A stretch of DNA of 40,451 nt, from positions 1-40,451 of the forward strand of contig CAIYDQ010000295.1 in NCBI GenBank assembly GCA_903925075.1, in the 5' to 3' direction. The DNA is from an uncultured Geobacter sp. (GTDB lineage Bacteria; Desulfobacterota; Desulfuromonadia; Geobacterales; Geobacteraceae). This document shows, piece after piece, positions 32,602 to 40,451 of the stretch. Position 1 is the first letter of the stretch; every line of letters begins with the position of its first letter. The notes beneath the pieces were generated by a model that had not been told where the DNA came from, did not search any database, and was given only the letters and a program-made list of their open reading frames with translations. Position numbers and translations under genes: made by a program.

Positions 32602-35600
32602 CTACCAGGCAACCGTGCCCACGATTTTTTCCAGGATCACCAAGGCGTCTCCGGCGTCGATGCGGCCGTTCGGCGCCGGCTTCCCGTTCACCAGCGGCGC
32701 CAGATCGGCGTTGGCCAGTTCGTCGGCGCTGGGAGTGGCGAGCCTCAGGGCGAACTGCAGCGCCTTCAGCGCGTCGGCGATGCTGGGTTTGGAGACGCCG
32801 TCGGCGAGATTGCCGCTCGGATAGACCCTGGTCACGGCGCGCTGCACCGAGAAGGTCTTGCCGGCCTGGTCGGTAGCCGTGACCACGACGGCATAGGTCG
32901 TGCCTCGCGCGGCAAGCGGCACGATGACGCTGAAACTGCCGTCCCCGGCCACCACGGGCTGGCTCGCCGAGGGCAAGGGGACGCCGTCGATGCTGACCGA
33001 CAGCGTGTTCGGCAGCACCGCGGCGGTGACCGAACCGCTCAAGGTGAAGCTGTCTTTGGCCGTGCTGAATTCCGCGGCCGGGGCGGTTACCGACAGCGGG
33101 CCGTCGACGTCCGCAACCGTGATGCCGAAAGCGGGGAGCGAGGCGGAGCCGGAGGCATTGGTGGCGACGATCACGATGTTGCTGAAGGAGCCGACCGTGG
33201 TCGGGACCCCGCTCAGCACGCCGGTGGCGGCATCCAGGCTCAGCCCCGGCGGAAGCACGCCGGTGACGCTGAAGCTGGCGGCTCCGGTCGCCGTCGGGGC
33301 GAAGGCGTAGTTGACGCCGACGCTGGCGGTGGTCGCCGGGGTGCCGGAGATGGTCGGCAGCGCCACGCCGACGGTGATGGTGAAGGGGGGCAGGGATGCC
33401 GTTCCCCCCGCGTTGCCGGCGCTGATCACGATGTTGCCGTAGACGCCGACGGCGCTCGGGGTGCCGCTCAGGGTGCCGGTCGCCCCGTTGAAGCTAAGGC
33501 CGGGGGGGAGCGCGCCGGAGACGCTGTAGCTGAGCGCGTTGCTCGCGGTGGGGGTGAAGCTGTAGGCGGTGCCTACGGCGGCGGTGGTCGCCGGCGTCCC
33601 CGCGATGGTCGGCAGCGGCGCGGCGACCGTGATGGTGAAGGGCGGCAGCGAAACGGTCCCGGCGCCGTTGCTGGCGCTGATGACGATGTTGCTGTAGGAG
33701 CCGACGGTGGTCGGGGTGCCGCTCAAGGTGCCGGTGGCGGCGGTGAAGACGATGCCGGGGGGGAGCGAGCCGGCGACGCCGAAGCTGGTGGCCAAGGTGG
33801 CGACGGGGGTGAAGCTGTAGGGGCTCCCCACATGGGCGCTGGCGGCCGGCGTGCCGGAGATGGTCGGCAATTGCGCCCCGATCGTTATGGTGAAGGCGGC
33901 CAGCGAAGTGGTCCCCGTGGCGTTGCTGGCGGTGATGACGATGTTGCTGTAGCTGCCGATCGTGGTCGGGGTGCCGGTCAGGACGCCGTTGGCGGTGTTG
34001 AGGCTAAGCCCCGGCGGCAGAGCGCCGCTGCCGCTGAAGCTGGCCGCGTTGGTCGCCACCGGCGCGAAGCTGTAGGCGCTCCCCACGTTGCCGGTCGCAG
34101 CCGGCGTGCCGGAAATGGTCGGCTTCGGCAAGGTGACCGAGATGGTGAATCCGGCCAGGGCCGCCGTTCCGGTGGCGTTGGTGGCGCTGATCACGATGCT
34201 GCCGTAGCTGCCGGCGGTGGTCAGGGTGCCGCTCAGCGTCCCGGTGGTGCCGTCGAAGCTGATCCCCGGAGGAACGGGCCCGGTAACGCTGAAGCTGGCC
34301 GCGTTGGTCGCCGTCGGGGTGAAACTGTAGACGCTCCCCACGGCGGCGGTTTTAACCGGCGTGCCGGAGATGGTCGGCGCCGGCAGCGTGACGGCGATGG
34401 CGAAGCTGGGGAGCGAGGCGGTCCCGGCGCTGTTACTGGCGCTGATGACGATGCCGCTGTAGTTGCCGGCCGCGGTCGGGGTCCCGGACAATTTCCCCGT
34501 CGCCGAGTTGAGGGTGATCCCGGGAGGGAGCGTGTCGGTGACGCTGAAGCTGGCGGCGTTGGTCGCCGTGGGCGTAAAGCTGTAGGCGATGCCGACGGTG
34601 GCGGTCTTGGCCGGCGTGCCCGAGATGGTGGGCGGCGGCGGGGCGACCGTGATGGTGAAGGGGGGGAGCGACGCGGTGCCGGTGGCGTTGCTGGCGCTGA
34701 TGACGATACCGCTGTAGGCACCGGCCGTGGTCGGGGTGCCGCTCAGCTTGCCGGTGGTGGCGGTGAAGACGATCCCCGGCGGCAGCGGCGGCACCGAGTC
34801 GCCCGTGATGGCGAAGCTGGCGGCGGAGGTCGCCGTGGGCGTGAAACTGTAGGCGACGCCGATGGTGGCGGTGGCGGCCGGCGTGCCGGCGATGGTCGGC
34901 AAGGGCGGCGCCACCGTGATGCTGAAGGCGGGGAGCGACGCTTTGCCGGTGCTGTTGCTGGCGCTGATCACGATGTTGCCGTAGCTGCCGGCGGTGGTCG
35001 GGGTGCCGCTCAGCGTCCCGGTCGTGGTGTTCAGGCTAAGGCCGGGGGGGAGCGTGCCGACGACGCTGAAACTGACCGCGTCGCTGGCCCCGGGCGTGAA
35101 ACTGTAGGGCGTGCCGACGGTGGCGGTTGCCTCCGGGGTGCCGGAGATGGTCGGCAGCGGCGGCGACACCGTGAGCGTGAAGGCTGCCAGGGAGGCTTTT
35201 CCGGTGGCGTTGCTGGCGCTGATGACGATGTTGCTGTAGGCGCCGGCGGTGGTCGGCGTGCCGCTCAGAGTCCCGGTCGCGGGGTCAAAACTAAGCCCGG
35301 GGGGAAGGGTGCCGGTGACGCTGAAGCTGTCCGCGTTGGTCGAGGTGGGCGTGAAACTGTAGGCGCTTCCCACCGCCGTGGTCTTGAGCGGAGTGCCGGT
35401 GATGGTCGGCGCCGGCAAGGTGACGACGATGGCGAAAGATGCCAGGGAAGCGGAGCCGGTGGCGTTGCTGGCGCTGATGACGATGCCGCTGTAGGTGCCG
35501 GCGGTGGTCGGCGTGCCGCTGAGTTTACCCGTGGCGGCGTCGAAGCTGATCCCCGGGGGAAGCGTATCGGCGACGGCGACGCTGAAGCCGGTGGCGTTGG

Positions 35601-38600
35601 TCGCGGTCGGCGCGAAGCTGTAGGCGGTCCCCACGGTGGCGGTCTTGGCCGGCGTGCCGGAAATAGTCGGCGGCGGCGCGACGACGGTGATGTCGAAGGC
35701 CGGCAGCGACGCCGTGCCGGTGGCGTTAGTGACGCTGATGACGATGCCGCTGTAGACGCCGGCTGTGGTCGGCGTGCCGCTCAGCTTGCCGGTGGCGGCG
35801 GTGAAGACGATTCCCGGGGGTGGCGAGCCGCCCGAGATGGCGAAGCTGGCGGCGAAGGTTGCGCTGGGCGTGAAGCTATAGGCAACGCCGATGGTGGCGC
35901 TGGTGGCAGGCGTCCCGGAGATGGTCGGCATGGGAGGCGCCACGGTGATGCCGAAGGCCGGCAACGACGCTTTCCCTGTGCTGTTGGTGACACTGATGAC
36001 GATGTTGCCGTAGCTGCCGGCGGTGGTCGGCGTGCCGCTCAGCGTCCCGGTCACCGTGCTGAGGGTCAGCCCGGGGGGAAGCGTGCCGGTGGAGCTGAAA
36101 CTGGCGGCGTCGGTGGCCGTGGGGGTGAAGCTATAGGGCGTGCCGACGGTGGCGGTGGCCGGCGGTGTGCCGGAGATAGTCGGCAGCAGCGGTCCGACGG
36201 TCAGGGTGAAGGCCGCCAGGGACGCCGTTCCGGTGGCGTTGCTGGCGCTGATCACGATGTTGCTGTAGGCGCCGACGACGGTCGGGGTGCCGGAGAGCGT
36301 CCCGGTGGAGGGGTCGAGGCTAAGCCCCGGGGGAAGAGTCCCGGTGCTGGCGAAGCTTGCCGCATAGGTCGCCGTGGGCGTGAAGCTGTAGGCGTTTCCC
36401 ACCACCACGGTTTTCAGCGGCGTACCGGTGATGGTCGGTAGCGGCAGAGCGACGGCGATGGCGAACGGCGCCAGGGAGACGGTGCCGGTGCCGTTGCTGA
36501 CGCTGATCACGATGCCGCTGTAGGTGCCGGCTGCGGTCGGCGTGCCGCTCAGCTTGCCGGTGTTCTGGTCGAAGCTGATGCCGGGGGGGAGCGTGTCGGC
36601 GACGGCGATGCTGAAGCTGACGGCATTGGTGGCGGTCGGCGTAAAGCTGTAAGCGGTCCCCACGGTGGCCGTCTTAGCCGGCGTACCCGAGATGGTCGGC
36701 AGCGGCGCCGCCACCGTGATGTCGAAGGGCGGCAGCGAGGCAATGCCGGTGACGTTGATGGCGTTGAGCGAGGTGATGCTGTAGGTGCCGATGGCCGTCG
36801 GGGTGCCGCTCAACTTTCCGGTGGCGCTGGCGAAGACGATCCCCGGGGGGAGGGCTCCCGTGAAGCTGAAGCTGGCGGCGAAGGTCGAGGTGGGTGTGAA
36901 GCTGTAGGCGACGCCGGTAGTGGCGGTGGCTGCCGGCGTGCCGGCGATGGTCGGCATGGGGGGCGCCACCGTGATGCTGAAGGCCGGCAGGGACACCTTT
37001 CCGGTGCCGTTGGTGACGCTGATGACGATGTTGGCGTAGCTGCCGGCGGTGGTCGGGGTGCCGCTCAGGGCCCCGGTCGTGGTGCTCAGGGTCAGCCCGG
37101 GCGGGAGTGTGCCGGTAAAGCTGAAACTGACGGGGTCGGTGGCCGTGGGCGTGAAACTGTAAGGGGTGCCGATGGTGGCGGTTGCGTCAGGAGTGCCGGA
37201 GATGGTAGGCAACGGCGGTCCCACCGTGAGGGTGAAGGCTGCCAGCGAGGCCTTGCCGGTGCTGTTAATGGCGCTGATCACGATGTTGCTGTAGGCGCCG
37301 ACCGTAGTCGGAGTGCCGCTGAGAGCGCCGGTCGTGGTATCGAAGTTGATCCCCGGCGGGAGGGTCCCGGTGAAGCTGAAGCTGGTGGCGTTGGTCGCGG
37401 TGGGCGCGAAGCCGTAGGCGGTGCCGACGATCAGGGTTTTGACCGGCGTCCCGGAGATGGTCGGCAGCGGCACGGTCAGGGTGACGGTGATGGTGAAGGC
37501 CGGCAGCGAGGCGGTGCCGGTGGCGTTGCTGGCGCTGATCACGATATTGCTGTAGCTGCCGGCCGTGGTCGGGGAACCGCTCAGCTTGCCGGTCGCGGTA
37601 TCGAAGGCGAGCCCGGGGGGGACGCTGCCCGCAATGCCGAAGCTGGCGGCATTGGTGGAGGTCGGCGCGAAGTTGTAGCTGGTGCCGACGGCGGCGCTGG
37701 TGGCGGGCGTGCCGCTTATGGTGGGCGCCGGCAGAGTGACCGTCAGGGCGAAGGCCGCAAGCGATGCCGTGCCGGTGCTGTTGCTGACGCTGATGACGAT
37801 GCCGTTGAAGGTGCCGGCGGCGGTGGGAGCGCCGCTGATTTTACCGGTCGCGCTGCTGAAGGTGAGCCCCGGCGGGAGCGTGCCGGTAATGCTGAAGCTG
37901 GTGGCATTGGTGGAGGTGGGCGTAAAGCTGTAAGCGACGCCTACGGTAGCGGTGGTGGCCGGCGTCCCCGAGATGGTCGGCGCGGTCGGGGCGACGGTAA
38001 TGGTGAAGGCCGGCAAAGAGGAGTTCCCGACGGCGTTGACCGCGCTGATGACGATGTTGTTGTAGCTGCCTGCGAGGGTCGGCGTGCCGGCGAGCGTCCC
38101 GGTCGAGGTGGAGAGGGTCAGCCCCGGGGGGAGGGCGCCGGCCGAGCTGAAGCTGGCGGCGTCGGTTGCCGTGGGCGTGAAGCTGTAGGGGGTGCCGACG
38201 ATGGCGGTGGCGGCCGGCGTGCCGGAGATGGTCGGCAGCGGCAGCGAGACGGTGAGGGTGAAGGCCGGCAGCGAGACCTTGCCGGTGGCGTTGCTGGCGC
38301 TGATCACGATGTTGCTGTAGCTGCCGACCGTGGTCGGGGTGCCGCTCAGGGTCCCGGTCGTGATATCGAAGCTGAGCCCCGGGGGAAGGGTCCCGGTAAC
38401 GCTGAAGCTGGCGGCATTGGTCGAGGTCGGCGTGAAGCTGTAGGCGCTCCCCCTGGTGGCTTTGACGGGCGTGCCGGAAATGGTCGGCAGCGGCAGGGCC
38501 GCGCTGACGGTGATGGCGAAGGCCGGCAGGAAAGACGATCCGCTGGCGTTGACCGCGCCGATCACTATGTTGTCGTAGACGCCGACGGTGGTCGGGGCGC

Positions 38601-40451
38601 CGCTGAGCGCTCCGGTGGCGGTACTGAAGTTGATCCCCGGCGGCAGGGTGCCGCTGACGCTGAAGTTGGCGGCATTGAGCGACGTGGGGAGAAAGCTGTA
38701 GGCGACGCCCACGACGGCGGTGGTGGCCGGCGAGCCGGAGATGGCGGGGGGCGGCAAGGCGACCGTGATGGCGAAGGCGGGGAGGGAGGCCGTTCCCGTC
38801 GCGTTGCTGGCGCTGATCACGATGTTGCCGTAGCTCCCCGCGGTGGTCGGCGTGCCGCTCAGCGCGCCGGTTGCGGCAGTGAAGTTGATCCCCGGCGGGA
38901 GGGTGCCGCTGACGCTGAAGCCGGTGGCGCCGGTCGCCGTGGGGAGGAAGCTGTAGGCGACGCCGACGGTGGCGTTGGCAGCCGGGGTGCCGGAAATGGT
39001 CGGCGGCGCCGGGGCGACCGTGATGGAGAAGGCGGGAAGGGAAGCCGTTCCCGTGCCGTTGCTGGCGTTGATGATGATGTTGCCGTAAGTTCCCGGGGCG
39101 CTCGGCGAGCCGCTCAGCGTGCCGGTGGCGGTGTCGAAGTTCAGTCCCGCGGGGACGGTGCCGGCGATGCCGAAACTGGCGGCGTCGGTCGCCGTGGGGG
39201 TGAAGCTGTAGGGAACCCCCACGGTGGCGGTGGCGGGCGGCGTGCCGGAGATGGTCGGCGGCGGCGCCGGCAATGCCACCGTGATGGCGAAGGGAGGCAG
39301 TGAGACCGTGGTGGCCGCGTTGACGGCGGCGATGACGATGCCGTCGTAGAACCCCTCGGCGGTCGGCGTGCCGCGCAGGGCGCCGCTGGCTGTGTTGAAG
39401 CTGAGCCCCGGCGGGAGGGTGCCGGTAACGGTAAAACTGGTGGCGTTGCCGGTGACCGGCGTGAAGCTGTAGGCGACTCCCACGGTGGCGTTGGCAGCCG
39501 GCGTGCCCGAGATGGTCGGCGGCAGCACCACGGTGATGGCGAAAGCCGGCAAGGCGGCGTCGCCGGCGGCGTTGCTCGCGCCGATGACGATGCCGGCGTA
39601 GCTGCCGGTGGCGGTGGGCGCGCCGCTCAACCTGCCGGAGGTGACGTCGAAGTTGAGACCCGGAGGGAGGTTGCCGGAGATGTTGAAGCTGGTGGCATCG
39701 GTGGAAACCGGCAGGAAGTTGTAGGCGACCCCCAGCGCCGCGGTTGCGGCCGGCACACCGGAGATGGTCGGGGGGTCCAGAGTCGCGGTTCCCTGATACA
39801 GGCGCTTATTCACCACGGCGTACACGTTTTGCGGGGTGATCGGGTCGATGACCAGGGAGGAGTCGTTGATTTTGGTCGGCGGGGCGGGCAAGCCGAGGTT
39901 GTCCTCGCTCCAGGAGCCGCCGCCGTTGGCCGACTTGAGAGCTCCCGTCAACGACAGGGCGTAGATGGTCCGGGTGTTGGCCTGGGTGACGGCTATCAGG
40001 TGCACCGACCCGTTGGCCTGAGTGCTGAAGGCGGAGTTCCACGTGCCGGCGCCGTCGACGGACCTGAATATGCCGCTGTCCGTTGCGGCAAAGACGGTCG
40101 GCGCCCCCCCCGGATCGCTGCTCGGCTCCATTGCCAGCGACCAGACGGACCCGCCGGGCAAACCGCTGTTGGCCGAGCTCCAGGAGTCGGCGCCGTCGGT
40201 GGACACGAACACGCCGGCCAAGGTGCCGGCGTAGATGGTTCCCGGATGGCCCGGATCGACTGCCAGCGACCAGACGGTTTCAAGGGCCAGATCGGCGGAG
40301 GACGAGTTGGCCGCGTCCCAGTTGCTGCCGCCGTCGATGGACTTGAAGACCCCGGCGCCCAAGGTGCCGGCATAGACGGTCTGCGGCGAGGAGGGATCGA
40401 TGGCCAGCGAATACACGGTGAGGCCTGACAGGGCGCCGCTGCCGGCTTGCC
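32602..40451 (-). CDS. Giant Ig-repeat surface protein with propeller and dockerin-like tail (5' partial)
   Basis: An open frame of at least 2615 residues continuing past the right edge; the start codon is outside the window, and the GTG at 40416 is internal. The visible N-terminal part (about 225 residues) is an Asp-box/BNR beta-propeller with S-x-DGG-x-x-W repeats (SIDGGSNW, STDGADSW, SVDGAGTW) and SLAIDP-TVYAGT strands. Then come 26 Ig-like domains of about 85 residues each (He_PIG type; PTISGTP, YSFTPTAT, LPPGLSF, GTLSGTPT, NIVISASNATG, SLPAFTITV) over roughly 33109-39774. One further Ig-like domain follows, and the last 70 residues are dockerin-like (SIADALKALQFAL; NGRIDAGDALVILEKIVG). 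The repeats are rich in T, S, A, G and P, and nearly free of cysteine. Probable role: secreted adhesin or binding protein. Confidence 0.9.
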   Translation of the reverse strand, partial: QAGSGALSGLTVYSLAIDPSSPQTVYAGTLGAGVFKSIDGGSNWDAANSSSADLALETVWSLAVDPGHPGTIYAGTLAGVFVSTDGADSWSSANSGLPGGSVWSLAMEPSSDPGGAPTVFAATDSGIFRSVDGAGTWNSAFSTQANGSVHLIAVTQANTRTIYALSLTGALKSANGGGSWSEDNLGLPAPPTKINDSSLVIDPITPQNVYAVVNKRLYQGTATLDPPTISGVPAATAALGVAYNFLPVSTDATSFNISGNLPPGLNFDVTSGRLSGAPTATGSYAGIVIGASNAAGDAALPAFAITVVLPPTISGTPAANATVGVAYSFTPVTGNATSFTVTGTLPPGLSFNTASGALRGTPTAEGFYDGIVIAAVNAATTVSLPPFAITVALPAPPPTISGTPPATATVGVPYSFTPTATDAASFGIAGTVPAGLNFDTATGTLSGSPSAPGTYGNIIINASNGTGTASLPAFSITVAPAPPTISGTPAANATVGVAYSFLPTATGATGFSVSGTLPPGINFTAATGALSGTPTTAGSYGNIVISASNATGTASLPAFAITVALPPPAISGSPATTAVVGVAYSFLPTSLNAANFSVSGTLPPGINFSTATGALSGAPTTVGVYDNIVIGAVNASGSSFLPAFAITVSAALPLPTISGTPVKATRGSAYSFTPTSTNAASFSVTGTLPPGLSFDITTGTLSGTPTTVGSYSNIVISASNATGKVSLPAFTLTVSLPLPTISGTPAATAIVGTPYSFTPTATDAASFSSAGALPPGLTLSTSTGTLAGTPTLAGSYNNIVISAVNAVGNSSLPAFTITVAPTAPTISGTPATTATVGVAYSFTPTSTNATSFSITGTLPPGLTFSSATGKISGAPTAAGTFNGIVISVSNSTGTASLAAFALTVTLPAPTISGTPATSAAVGTSYNFAPTSTNAASFGIAGSVPPGLAFDTATGKLSGSPTTAGSYSNIVISASNATGTASLPAFTITVTLTVPLPTISGTPVKTLIVGTAYGFAPTATNATSFSFTGTLPPGINFDTTTGALSGTPTTVGAYSNIVISAINSTGKASLAAFTLTVGPPLPTISGTPDATATIGTPYSFTPTATDPVSFSFTGTLPPGLTLSTTTGALSGTPTTAGSYANIVISVTNGTGKVSLPAFSITVAPPMPTIAGTPAATATTGVAYSFTPTSTFAASFSFTGALPPGIVFASATGKLSGTPTAIGTYSITSLNAINVTGIASLPPFDITVAAPLPTISGTPAKTATVGTAYSFTPTATNAVSFSIAVADTLPPGISFDQNTGKLSGTPTAAGTYSGIVISVSNGTGTVSLAPFAIAVALPLPTITGTPLKTVVVGNAYSFTPTATYAASFASTGTLPPGLSLDPSTGTLSGTPTVVGAYSNIVISASNATGTASLAAFTLTVGPLLPTISGTPPATATVGTPYSFTPTATDAASFSSTGTLPPGLTLSTVTGTLSGTPTTAGSYGNIVISVTNSTGKASLPAFGITVAPPMPTISGTPATSATIGVAYSFTPSATFAASFAISGGSPPPGIVFTAATGKLSGTPTTAGVYSGIVISVTNATGTASLPAFDITVVAPPPTISGTPAKTATVGTAYSFAPTATNATGFSVAVADTLPPGISFDAATGKLSGTPTTAGTYSGIVISASNATGSASLASFAIVVTLPAPTITGTPLKTTAVGSAYSFTPTSTNADSFSVTGTLPPGLSFDPATGTLSGTPTTAGAYSNIVISASNATGKASLAAFTLTVSPPLPTISGTPEATATVGTPYSFTPGASDAVSFSVVGTLPPGLSLNTTTGTLSGTPTTAGSYGNIVISASNSTGKASLPAFSITVAPPLPTIAGTPAATATIGVAYSFTPTATSAASFAITGDSVPPLPPGIVFTATTGKLSGTPTTAGAYSGIVISASNATGTASLPPFTITVAPPPPTISGTPAKTATVGIAYSFTPTATNAASFSVTDTLPPGITLNSATGKLSGTPTAAGNYSGIVISASNSAGTASLPSFAIAVTLPAPTISGTPVKTAAVGSVYSFTPTATNAASFSVTGPVPPGISFDGTTGTLSGTLTTAGSYGSIVISATNATGTAALAGFTISVTLPKPTISGTPAATGNVGSAYSFAPVATNAASFSGSGALPPGLSLNTANGVLTGTPTTIGSYSNIVITASNATGTTSLAAFTITIGAQLPTISGTPAASAHVGSPYSFTPVATLATSFGVAGSLPPGIVFTAATGTLSGTPTTVGSYSNIVISASNGAGTVSLPPFTITVAAPLPTIAGTPATTAAVGTAYSFTPTASNALSYSVSGALPPGLSFNGATGTLSGTPSAVGVYGNIVISAGNAGGTASLPPFTITVGVALPTISGTPATTASVGVNYAFAPTATGAASFSVTGVLPPGLSLDAATGVLSGVPTTVGSFSNIVIVATNASGSASLPAFGITVADVDGPLSVTAPAAEFSTAKDSFTLSGSVTAAVLPNTLSVSIDGVPLPSASQPVVAGDGSFSVIVPLAARGTTYAVVVTATDQAGKTFSVQRAVTRVYPSGNLADGVSKPSIADALKALQFALRLATPSADELANADLAPLVNGKPAPNGRIDAGDALVILEKIVGTVAW
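32605..32815 (-). other. Dockerin-like C-terminal domain of the giant protein
   Basis: The last 70 residues contain two helix-bearing segments in tandem: GNLADGVSKPSIADALKALQFAL and, after a linker, DLAPLVNGKPAPNGRIDAGD leading to ALVILEKIVG. The duplicated I-x-DAL-x-x-L pattern with preceding D/N/G-rich loops is typical of dockerin-like ends in Geobacter surface proteins, although the first calcium loop is degenerate. The assignment is by pattern; no calcium binding is shown. Confidence 0.6.
34386..38496 (-). repeat. Four copies of a four-domain, about 1.03-kb higher-order repeat
   Basis: Within the 26 Ig-like domains, domains 6-21 repeat in sets of four with recognisable types: a VKT/LKT domain, a GTPYSF domain, a GVAYSF/PPGIVF domain and an AKTATVGTAYSF domain. 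The same TPYSF coding site recurs at about 38186, 37160, 36134 and 35105, giving periods of 1026, 1026 and 1029 bases. This indicates block duplication, probably by unequal recombination, after the single domains had diverged. Domains 1-5 and 22-26 fit the pattern less well. Confidence 0.85.

Noticed and set aside
32584-36441. A plus-strand open frame of 1285 codons opposite the giant Ig-repeat gene
   Set aside because: It is arginine/glycine-rich low-complexity sequence produced by the repetitive GC-rich codons of the real minus-strand gene; no family motif, and the minus strand shows clear domains.
33109-39774. Regularly spaced direct repeats resembling a CRISPR-like or satellite array
   Set aside because: The repeats are about 255 bases, in frame and protein-coding, with no spacers or cas genes.

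Overview
The window is GC-rich bacterial chromosome. Its gene content and order point to a member of the Geobacteraceae (Geobacter/Geomonas/Citrifermentans group, Desulfuromonadota). The clues are the run rho, rpmE, thyX, DUF1385, prfA, prmC, murA, hisGDBHAFE, the rpsU-yqeY-cvpA-dnaG-rpoD cluster, and dockerin-tailed Ig-repeat surface proteins. This assignment is inference from gene order and protein style; no database search was possible.

Layout. Positions 1-5100 hold an outer-membrane-barrel-like protein, a zinc-type CDF exporter and a threonine ammonia-lyase on the plus strand, followed by recQ on the minus strand. Positions 5.1-7.5 kb (minus) hold a TIGR04282-like glycosyltransferase, folE2 and queC. 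FolE2 and QueC can supply the first and last steps of preQ0 (queuosine precursor) synthesis. Two perfect DnaA boxes lie between the glycosyltransferase and folE2. Positions 7.6-12.6 kb (minus) carry the macromolecular synthesis cluster: S21, YqeY, CvpA, primase and the principal sigma factor, with a clear sigma70 promoter in front and an intrinsic terminator behind. Positions 12.6-24.6 kb (minus) hold, in transcription order, rho, rpmE, thyX, a DUF1385 membrane protein, prfA, prmC, murA and hisG-D-B-H-A-F-E. The rho gene has its own promoter and a long C-rich, G-poor leader that looks like a Rho-loading (rut) region. An ArfB-like GGQ ribosome-rescue protein lies just upstream of that promoter.

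From 25.6 kb onward the region is accessory. On the plus strand are a metallophosphoesterase, a TPR-glycosyltransferase fusion, an Rpn/PD-(D/E)XK nuclease with a 24-nt tandem repeat, an unrecognised coiled-coil/proline-alanine-rich protein and a GDP-mannose 4,6-dehydratase. On the minus strand, 32.6 kb to the right edge is one giant reading frame that is open at the edge. It encodes an Asp-box beta-propeller, 26 Ig-like (He_PIG type) repeats, one further Ig-like domain and a dockerin-like tail. A small lipoprotein with a cohesin-like pattern follows directly in the same transcription unit.

The most interesting candidate system is this pair: a giant secreted repeat protein whose dockerin-like tail could be held at the cell surface by the cohesin-like lipoprotein encoded next to it. 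Other points of interest are the 1.03-kb four-domain higher-order repeat inside the giant gene, the putative Rho autoregulatory leader, the paired DnaA boxes, and several intergenic palindromic repeat families. No tRNA, rRNA, CRISPR array or intact insertion sequence was seen.
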